Origin: JBBQKF01 sp038326615 | Lineage (GTDB): Bacteria > Bacillota > Clostridia > Saccharofermentanales > UBA5734 | Assembly: GCA_038326615.1 (NCBI GenBank) | Contig: JBBQKF010000037.1 | Span: 1-27,397, forward strand | Direction: 5' to 3' | DNA: 27,397 bases | Shown here: in pieces, positions 21,351-27,397 of the stretch | Numbering within the stretch: position 1 is the stretch's first letter | Layout of the letters: each line of letters begins with the position of its first letter | The notes under the pieces: generated by a model | Database searches by the model: none | Told to the model about the DNA's origin: nothing | Seen by the model: the letters and a program-made list of their open reading frames with translations, nothing else | Translations under genes and position numbers: made by a program

Positions 21351-23060
21351 CTATTTAACAGGTTTGTATGAATCCTTAAGAGAAACGGTTCTATTGAATA
21401 CAAAATTGTCTTCACTACTTGCCTTTGGATCTAGATAAAAATACCCTAATCTAAAAAACTGATAATGCTTGTGAGGAGACGAAAAAGACAATGTTGCCTC
21501 AATTTTACAGTTGCCAAGAACTGTAAGAGATGAAGGATTGATATATTCTTTAAAGTCAAGTTCGCCGTTGTCAGGATCTTCATTGATAAATAATGATTCG
21601 TAAAGTCTGACCTCGGCATTAATTGCATTCTTTGCATCAACCCAGTGAATAGTGCTTTTTATTTTGCGCCCATCAGGAGTATTACCACCTCTTGTCATTG
21701 GGTCATATTCTGCATATACTACAGTTACATTTCCGTCTGCATCTTTTTCGCAACTTGTGCAGCGAATTACGTAAGCAGATTTAAGGCGAACTTCATTGCC
21801 AGGGAATAGACGATGGTAACCTTTTGCTGGAACTTCCATGAAATCATCTTGTTCAATATAGCATTCCTTCGAAAATGTTATTGTGCGGTAACCATCTTCA
21901 ATATTTTCGGGATTGTTTTCGAGTTCGAATGTTTCACTCATATCCTCAGAATAATTTGTCAAAACTAATTTTATTGGGTTTAGTATTGACATTATTCTTC
22001 TCGCGTTCTTATTAAGATCTTCTCTGAGGCAGTGTTCAAGAAAGGCATAATCAACTGTGCTAGAAACTTTTGAAACACCAATCTGATCACAAAATGATCG
22101 AATAGAAGCAGGGGTATATCCACGTTTTCTAAGACCACAAAGTGTTGGCATTCTTGGGTCGTCCCATCCATCTACAAGATTATTTTCGACCAGCTCACGA
22201 AGTTTCCTTTTACTCATAACTGTGCGGTTTATTCCAAGTCGTGCAAATTCAATCTGTCTTGGTTTAGCTTCACAATCAATATTTAAAATAACCCAGTCAT
22301 ACAATGGTCTGTGGTCCTCAAATTCTAACGAACATAATGAGTGGGTAATTCCTTCCATTGCATCTTCAATTGGATGAGCATAGTCATACATAGGATATAT
22401 GCACCATTTATCAAGAGTTCTGTGATGATGAGCGCGCATAATCCTGTAAATAACTGGATCACGCATATTGAAATTACCAGATGCAAGATCAATTTTTGCT
22501 CTTAGTGTCATTGAACCATCTGCAAATTCACTGTTTTTCATTCGATTAAAAAGATCAAGACTCTCTTCAATAGGACGATTTCTCCAAAGGCTTGGGATAC
22601 CTGGAGTTGTTAAAGTTCCTCTAGCTTCACGTATCTGGTCAGCAGTCATCTCGCAAACAAATGCAAGACCTTTCTTAATTAAATCACATGCATAATCAAA
22701 CATCTGTGGAAAATAATCAGATGCATAGTAGAAGCGGTCATCCCATGTAAATCCTAACCAAGTAATGTCTTCTTTAATTGCATCGACATACTCAACGTCT
22801 TCTTTACTTGGATTTGTGTCATCCATACGTAAATTGCAAAGCCCGTTGAATTTCTGTGCAGTTCCAAAATCAATATTTATTGCTTTTGCGTGTCCAATAT
22901 GCAAATACCCGTTTGGTTCAGGCGGAAAACGGGTATGAACAGTTTTCCCCTCAAAACGGCCACCTTTAGCAATGTCCTCTAAAATAAAGTCATGTATGAA
23001 ATTTGTTGTTGTGGTGTTTTCGGAATTTGCATCTACGTTATTATCTTTTTCTGAATTCAT
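21351..23060 (-). CDS. glnS: Glutaminyl-tRNA synthetase
   Basis: This 569-residue class I synthetase attaches glutamine directly to tRNA-Gln. The HIGH motif is in RFPPEPNGYLHIGHAKAINI (residues 54-57), with PEPNG distinguishing GlnRS from GluRS, and the KMSKS-type motif is VMSKRKL (about 282). The two C-terminal beta-barrel anticodon domains follow. About 20 N-terminal residues rich in Asn, Thr and Asp are extra and probably disordered. AAGGAG lies 6-7 nt before the ATG on the minus strand. Many Bacillota lack GlnRS and use GatCAB amidation of Glu-tRNA-Gln; GlnRS-bearing lineages are thought to have gained it by transfer. Its base composition here is like that of its neighbours. gltX lies upstream in the same direction, 260 nt away. 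Confidence 0.97.
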   Translation of the reverse strand: MNSEKDNNVDANSENTTTTNFIHDFILEDIAKGGRFEGKTVHTRFPPEPNGYLHIGHAKAINIDFGTAQKFNGLCNLRMDDTNPSKEDVEYVDAIKEDITWLGFTWDDRFYYASDYFPQMFDYACDLIKKGLAFVCEMTADQIREARGTLTTPGIPSLWRNRPIEESLDLFNRMKNSEFADGSMTLRAKIDLASGNFNMRDPVIYRIMRAHHHRTLDKWCIYPMYDYAHPIEDAMEGITHSLCSLEFEDHRPLYDWVILNIDCEAKPRQIEFARLGINRTVMSKRKLRELVENNLVDGWDDPRMPTLCGLRKRGYTPASIRSFCDQIGVSKVSSTVDYAFLEHCLREDLNKNARRIMSILNPIKLVLTNYSEDMSETFELENNPENIEDGYRTITFSKECYIEQDDFMEVPAKGYHRLFPGNEVRLKSAYVIRCTSCEKDADGNVTVVYAEYDPMTRGGNTPDGRKIKSTIHWVDAKNAINAEVRLYESLFINEDPDNGELDFKEYINPSSLTVLGNCKIEATLSFSSPHKHYQFFRLGYFYLDPKASSEDNFVFNRTVSLKDSYKPVK

Positions 23061-23209
23061 AAATTTTCTCCTTGTTATTATTATTATTGCAGCTCAAAGT
23101 TTATGTTTGTGAAAATCGTTTCATAATTAGTAATTCAATTTTGCCAGTTTAATATGTTGAAAATAAAAATTCACTATTCGATGCTATAAACTCAATTTGT
23201 ATTACTATA

Positions 23210-23232
23210 TTTTGGTTTTGGTTTTGGTTTTG
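23210..23232 (+). repeat. Short TTTTGG tandem repeat
   Basis: TTTTGG is repeated almost four times in the 260-nt gltX-glnS spacer, followed by TTTTGATAACTTTTGAT-like relics. The rest of that spacer is AT-rich with no clear promoter that I can defend, apart from a repeated TTATTA-type run (about 23077-23091) just upstream of the glnS ribosome binding site. Confidence 0.85.
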
Positions 23233-23320
23233 ATAACTTTTGATAAAATCAAAATAAAATCGTATTTATCGGCTAATCCAATTCCGCTTTTCTACGGATA
23301 GCCTGAGAATAAACCTTGAG

Positions 23321-24811
23321 CTAATACTCCAATTCATCTTCTAAAAGTTTAATGCCCATATTAATTCTCCGAATTGATTCTTCTTTGCCAAGAATTGTGA
23401 GAATTTCAACAGCACCGCCTGGAGTTACTTCAACACCTGAAATAGCAGTTCTTACAGGCCACATAATCTGACCATTTTTGATTTCTTTATCAATAGCAAA
23501 CTTTATAAGCATATCATGTATATTTTGTTGTGACCAATCAGCAAGAGATACGATATTTGGAAGAATTTCTTTAAGCTTTTCAAGAGAGCTTTCTTTAGTT
23601 GTTTTCATTTTTTTATGAATATAAAATTCTGATGAATATGTTGGTAATTCTTTCAAAAATGAAATCATTGCGGGAATCTGTGTAAATTGTGTTATGCGTG
23701 GTTGAAGAATTTCGGAGATTTTTTCGTAATCCAATAGCATATCACCAAATAATTCTTTATAATAGGGAAGTGCACGGTTTTGAAAATCCAAAATCGGCAT
23801 TGCTCTTATATACTCCGCATTAAACCAGCGAAGCTTGTCATAGTCAAAAATTGCAGGTGATTTGCTTATTCCGTCTATTGAAAATAGTGATATTAATTCG
23901 CTCATCGACATAACCTCAATATTTTCTTTCGGACACCACCCAAGTAAGGCTATATAATTTATAATTGCCTCAGTTAAATATCCATCATTGAGAAGATCTT
24001 CGAAACTTGTAGCACCATGACGTTTTGATAGCTTAGAAACAGTGCCATCAGGGTTTTTACCTTGAATAAGGGAAAGATGAACATATAAAGGAATTTCCCA
24101 TCCGAATGCTTCATAAAGAAGATTATATTTAGGAGCCGATGAGAGGTATTCGCTTCCTCTAATAACATGAGATATTTTCATTAAATGATCATCAACAACG
24201 TTTGCGAAATTATATGTTGGGAAACCATCTGACTTTAATAATACCTGATCTTCGAGCTCGTCATTATCGACTGTTATGCTTCCATAAACTGCGTCATTGA
24301 ATGTCGTTTTGCCACTTAAAGGCATTTTCTGTCGTATAATATATGGACTATTCATTGCAAGCTTATTTGAAATTTCATCCTTCGAAAAGTCACGACAGTG
24401 GCGGTCATATCCGGCAGGGAATGAATTATCCTCAGCATCTGAGTTAGAAATCCTAAGAGAATCCAATCTTTCTTTTGTGCAAAAACAATAATAAGCATGT
24501 TCTTTTTCAACAAGCTCAATGGCGTATGGTTTATATAAAGACAAACGCTCGCTTTGAACATAGGGACCAAATGGACCTCCTATATCAGGTCCTTCGTCGT
24601 GAATGATAGAAACTTTTGCTAATGTATCATAAATCACCTGAGTTGCGCCTTCGACTAATCTTTCCTGATCAGTGTCTTCAATACGCAAGATGAATTTACC
24701 ACCTTGTGATTTTGCAATCAGATATTCATATAAAGCTGTTCTTAAATTCCCGACGTGCATAAAACCTGTAGGACTAGGAGCAAATCTGGTTCTTACTTCT
24801 TTTACTGCCAT
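23321..24811 (-). CDS. gltX: Glutamyl-tRNA synthetase
   Basis: This 496-residue class I synthetase charges tRNA-Glu. The protein begins MAVKEVRTRFAPSPTGFMHVGNLRTALY (in pieces RFAPSPTG and FMHVGNLRTALY), where HVGN (19-22) is the HIGH motif. A CxC at YYCFCTKER with a later YDRHC fits the zinc site of bacterial GluRS, and KLSKRHG at about 260 is the KMSKS loop. The C-terminal helical anticodon domain is complete. The ATG at 24811 has GAGG 8 nt upstream; a GTG 18 nt further out has none. In B. subtilis gltX heads the gltX-cysE-cysS group; here it has moved beside glnS. With GlnRS present, this GluRS may be discriminating, but that cannot be read directly. Confidence 0.97.
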   Translation of the reverse strand: MAVKEVRTRFAPSPTGFMHVGNLRTALYEYLIAKSQGGKFILRIEDTDQERLVEGATQVIYDTLAKVSIIHDEGPDIGGPFGPYVQSERLSLYKPYAIELVEKEHAYYCFCTKERLDSLRISNSDAEDNSFPAGYDRHCRDFSKDEISNKLAMNSPYIIRQKMPLSGKTTFNDAVYGSITVDNDELEDQVLLKSDGFPTYNFANVVDDHLMKISHVIRGSEYLSSAPKYNLLYEAFGWEIPLYVHLSLIQGKNPDGTVSKLSKRHGATSFEDLLNDGYLTEAIINYIALLGWCPKENIEVMSMSELISLFSIDGISKSPAIFDYDKLRWFNAEYIRAMPILDFQNRALPYYKELFGDMLLDYEKISEILQPRITQFTQIPAMISFLKELPTYSSEFYIHKKMKTTKESSLEKLKEILPNIVSLADWSQQNIHDMLIKFAIDKEIKNGQIMWPVRTAISGVEVTPGGAVEILTILGKEESIRRINMGIKLLEDELEY

Positions 24812-25083
24812 TTTCTTTACCTCATTCACAATTGTTTAGAGTTCGTCCATATTGGTGTAACATGAAACGAATAATATATTATAGTATAATATCATATTTG
24901 TGGTAATATACATAGGAAATATTATCAAAAAATGGATAATAAATACCACAAAAAGCAATGATGTCAGGTGTTTATATTCTTTTAAACTGCCTAATTAAAT
25001 GAATTTAGATATTTTATTATAGTTTATTTTGTCATTATTTGATAATTAATTATTAGAAAATAATTAATTTGTAAGGAGCAAAA

Positions 25084-25953
25084 ATGTTCGGTTATATTAG
25101 ACCAAATAAAGGAGAATTGTTAGTTCGTGAATTTTCGCGTTTTCGTTCAGTGTATTGCGGGATTTGTAAGGAAATAGGAAGAACTTATGGGCAAGTTCCA
25201 AGAGTGGCACTAACTTATGATATTACAATGATGGGAATTCTTATGGTTTCGTTGACTGACGAAAATCTAACAGAGAAACTTGAAGCATGCATACTTAATC
25301 CGATTTTAAAACGACCTATGCTTTCTTCAAATAAGATTTTAGAAAAATGCGCAGCATTAAGTGTAATATTAGCGTACGGAAAGTTTCTTGATGAAATACA
25401 AGATGGAAATCCAGTAGTTGGAAATTTAGGAAAACTTATTTTAAAAAGAGCAAGCACTAAGGCTGCTAAAGCCTTTCCGGAAGACTACAAATCAATATTG
25501 GATGGCCTTAAAAAATTAAATGAATCGGAAGGAAATAAGTCCGAAAAATCAGATTATGAAAAGCATGCTAATATGTTTGGTGAAATTTTGCTATCAGTGT
25601 TTTCCAGAGCATTTAAGGATTATTTTAGCGAAGATTCAAACAGAGAAGCATTAATTAAGGGTATTTCGTTACTTGGGTTTAGTTTAGGTAAATGGATTTT
25701 TGTAATTGATGCTATTGATGACCTCGAGCAGGACAAGAAAAATGGCAACTGGAATCCATTTCTTGATTTATCTCAAGAATCGGCTAAAGAAGAAGCCATG
25801 AAAATTCTTACGGAATGTGAAGCTGCAATGGATCGTGTTGCAGCATTACTGCCTTATCGGCGAGATGCAGGTATTATAAGTAATATTATTCAGGAAGGTC
25901 TTCCACAAATAAGACAAAAAGTATATGCTCACCAAAAACTCGGAAGGCTCTAG
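25084..25953 (+). CDS. DUF5685 family protein
   Basis: This 289-residue soluble protein of unknown function is recognisable by its opening MFGYIRPNKGELLVREFSRFRS and YCGICKEIGRTYG, where the paired Cys could bind metal. The central and C-terminal parts are helical with IDAIDDLEQDKKNGNWNPFL, a pattern of acidic residues (DAIDDLEQD) reminiscent of metal-diphosphate sites in all-helical isoprenoid-type folds; that resemblance is only a remark. DUF5685 proteins are common in Clostridia and tend to stand near J-domain genes, as here. TAAGGAG precedes the ATG by 8 nt. No signal peptide or membrane segment is seen. Confidence 0.75.
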   Translation: MFGYIRPNKGELLVREFSRFRSVYCGICKEIGRTYGQVPRVALTYDITMMGILMVSLTDENLTEKLEACILNPILKRPMLSSNKILEKCAALSVILAYGKFLDEIQDGNPVVGNLGKLILKRASTKAAKAFPEDYKSILDGLKKLNESEGNKSEKSDYEKHANMFGEILLSVFSRAFKDYFSEDSNREALIKGISLLGFSLGKWIFVIDAIDDLEQDKKNGNWNPFLDLSQESAKEEAMKILTECEAAMDRVAALLPYRRDAGIISNIIQEGLPQIRQKVYAHQKLGRL

Positions 25954-26133
25954 GGTATATAAGAAAATAGTAATACAAAGTTTAGAATTGATCATAACAA
26001 TTTATAAAAAAGATGGACATTTATTTTTGTAATGTAGAGTATATAATTTAAAATAAAGAATAATTGCAATTTATATAAATTTAAAGTAGAATAGTCAAGG
26101 AAAGCATTAGGAGCTTAAAAGAAAGGGAATATT

Positions 26134-26589
26134 ATGGCACGAGATCCATATGAAGTATTAGGTTTAAATCAGTCCGCAACAGCAGAAGAAGTAAAAAAAG
26201 CATATAGGGGAATGGTTAAGAAATATCATCCTGATAATTATAAAGATAATCCTCTTGAAGACCTTGCAAAGGAGAAAATGCAGGAAATCAATGAAGCATA
26301 TGAATCCATACAATCAGGTAATGCATCTGGCGGACAGCCATCGTATCATTCTCCGAATGGCGGCTCAGCACAAGACTGGCAACAACAATGGCAGCAACAG
26401 TGGCAACAACAGAGAAATCAGCAGAATAATGGTTATGGGAATCAAAGTCAAAAACAGGGCCAGGGGCAAGGACCTTATTACAGTCAGGGTGGATGTTGTG
26501 GTGCAGATGCTTGTAACAGTTTAAGTTGTCTTTGTTGTGCGGATTCTTGTTGTGAATGTGCGGGAGGAGATCTCTGCTCATGCTGTTAA
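26134..26589 (+). CDS. J-domain protein with Gln-rich linker and Cys-rich C-terminus
   Basis: Of 151 residues, 1-65 form a J domain (DPYEVLGLNQSATAEEVKKAY, HPD at 32-34, EINEAYE), which stimulates the ATPase of DnaK-type chaperones. The DnaJ G/F, zinc-finger and substrate domains are absent. Instead there is a Gly/Ser/Pro stretch, a Gln/Trp repeat (QQQW units at about 86-98), and a last 33-residue segment with 12 Cys, many as CC pairs. That tail may bind metal or form disulfides; it does not match the four CxxCxGxG repeats of DnaJ. The ATG has AAAGGGAA upstream. The stop overlaps the next gene by 10 nt. It follows the DUF5685 gene in the same direction by 180 nt. Confidence 0.8.
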   Translation: MARDPYEVLGLNQSATAEEVKKAYRGMVKKYHPDNYKDNPLEDLAKEKMQEINEAYESIQSGNASGGQPSYHSPNGGSAQDWQQQWQQQWQQQRNQQNNGYGNQSQKQGQGQGPYYSQGGCCGADACNSLSCLCCADSCCECAGGDLCSCC

Positions 26590-27131
26590 CTAAGAAAATT
26601 GCCATAGGCGGTCTTTCAACAGCGCTCGTTCTGATAACTATTTCATTATCATATATTAGTCCAACTGCGGATTTAGCGCTTTTTACGCTAAGTTCGCTTT
26701 TTATTGCTATGGTTGTTATTGAAGCCGATTTTAGAACAGGATTTAGTGCTTATATTGCCTCTTCATTATTAATTACGGCGTTTTTTGGAATATATTATTC
26801 AATTCCATTCATTGTCTTGTTTGGCGCCTTTCCTTTAATCAAAGGGCTTATCGAAAAATATTTCCCCTTGATTTTTGCAATTATTTGCAAAAGCATATAC
26901 TTTATATTAATCGGAATCGGAGTTTTATTTCTATTTCGTGAGCAGTTAGATTTAGCTTTAACAAAATGGAATAAATTTATTCCATTTCTTAATTCTTCTG
27001 ATTTCAAAGGGATTTCAATTATTTTATTAATTATTCTGATTGGATTATTTGTTTATGATTACGCATTTACATTGCTTATCTCCTTTTACAATAAGAGAAT
27101 AAGCAGCAAAATCAAATCAAGTAAAAGTTAA
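26580..27131 (+). CDS. Predicted polytopic membrane protein, function unknown
   Basis: This 183-residue hydrophobic protein has five or six membrane segments (about residues 7-25, 30-48, 53-75, 76-90, 100-122 and 150-172) and a basic C-terminal tail (KRISSKIKSSKS). It resembles small ECF-transporter S-component-like or DUF2232-like proteins in layout, but I see no defining motif. The ATG at 26580 has GGAGGAG 10 nt upstream and overlaps the J-protein stop, so translation is probably coupled to that gene. That coupling suggests, but does not show, a shared role with the Cys-rich J protein. Confidence 0.65.
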   Translation: MLLTKKIAIGGLSTALVLITISLSYISPTADLALFTLSSLFIAMVVIEADFRTGFSAYIASSLLITAFFGIYYSIPFIVLFGAFPLIKGLIEKYFPLIFAIICKSIYFILIGIGVLFLFREQLDLALTKWNKFIPFLNSSDFKGISIILLIILIGLFVYDYAFTLLISFYNKRISSKIKSSKS

Positions 27132-27239
27132 TACAAAAACAAATCAAGGAAAATCTAACAGTTGACTGTGTTTGAAAATTAGATATCTTTGCTTTTCAGA
27201 ATAATAACATTTTTAGAATTCGCATTAAAAAAATAATAA

Positions 27240-27394
27240 GACTATAGTGTTTACTTAGTAGGGCTAAATTGTTTATACAAATACTATCAAAGAAAGTGGC
27301 TTCCATTAATTTTTCCACAGTTCGATTTGTAATTGCTTATTTTTAGCATGATTCTACAGAGTTTTTCAACCTTTACTGAGCAAACGCTATAGCC
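27240..27394 (-). repeat. Right copy of terminal dispersed repeat (MITE-like), near full length
   Basis: About 155 nt, bounded by an imperfect 24-nt inverted repeat: ACTATAGTGTTTACTTAGT at the left end and the complement of CTATAGCGTTTGCTCAGT at the right end. It matches positions 1-133 in opposite orientation. Internally it contains a partly palindromic centre (GAAAGTGGCTTCC, 27292-27304). There is no coding capacity. Target-site duplications cannot be judged because only one flank is inside the window; both copies have AATAA next to the same end. Confidence 0.8.
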
Positions 27395-27397
27395 ATT

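Noticed and set aside
26288..26605. Minus-strand and alternate-frame open reading frames across the J-domain gene
   Set aside because: They are shadows of the J-protein frame, rich in His/Asn from its codon bias, without ribosome binding sites or family features.
1..27397. Composite transposon or integrated element bounded by the end repeats
   Set aside because: The content is syntenic housekeeping genes with no transposase, integrase or cargo signature, so the repeats are better read as separate dispersed elements.

Overview
The window is 27.4 kb of AT-rich chromosome from a Gram-positive Bacillota. It is most likely an uncultured gut-type member of class Clostridia. The evidence is strong GGAGG ribosome binding sites, a SAM-I riboswitch on metK, the Firmicutes order cysE-cysS-mrnC-rlmB-sigH, a DUF5685 protein, a large HgdC/BadF-type activase and a comF gene followed by a structured RNA. 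Genus cannot be told from the sequence. There are no phage, plasmid, CRISPR, transposase or tRNA genes. The two ends of the window are inverted copies (about 90% identical over about 139 bp) of one non-coding repeat with its own terminal inverted repeats. The window is therefore probably a contig that broke at a dispersed repeat.

Layout. 1-133: left repeat copy. 164-2872: tail of a Tad/Flp-type pilus or secretion locus, with a TadC/GspF-type membrane protein, a prepilin, two small TadE-like proteins and a CpaB-like SAF protein. 2894-4331: a YdbC/PC4-like ssDNA-binding protein and an AraC-type regulator. 4402-8112: promoter, SAM-I riboswitch, terminator and metK, with recD2 overlapping the metK end. 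8113-8466: a spacer with a CTTAGT hexamer array. 8467-9597: comF and a separately promoted structured RNA, probably the raiA-motif RNA. 9596-10177 (-): HD hydrolase. 10546-11415: aldo/keto reductase. 11595-16006: cysE, a 16-bp tandem array, then cysS-mrnC-rlmB-sigH. 16001-16135: a 21/31-bp tandem array. 16201-20502: a 1433-residue activase/dehydratase-like Fe-S protein. 20555-21205: a cyclophilin lipoprotein, ended by a bidirectional terminator. 21351-24811 (-): glnS and gltX. 25084-27131: a DUF5685 protein, a J-domain protein with a Cys-rich tail, and an overlapping membrane protein. 27240-27394: right repeat copy.

Most of the content is housekeeping: translation (three aminoacyl-tRNA synthetases, rRNA processing and methylation), sulfur and methyl metabolism (cysE, cysS, metK), DNA repair and competence (recD2, comF), and a SigH-type sigma factor. 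The less ordinary parts are the structured RNA after comF, SAM-riboswitch control that may extend to recD2, at least four unrelated tandem-repeat arrays in intergenic spacers, the Cys-rich J protein, and the terminal repeat, which looks like a MITE.
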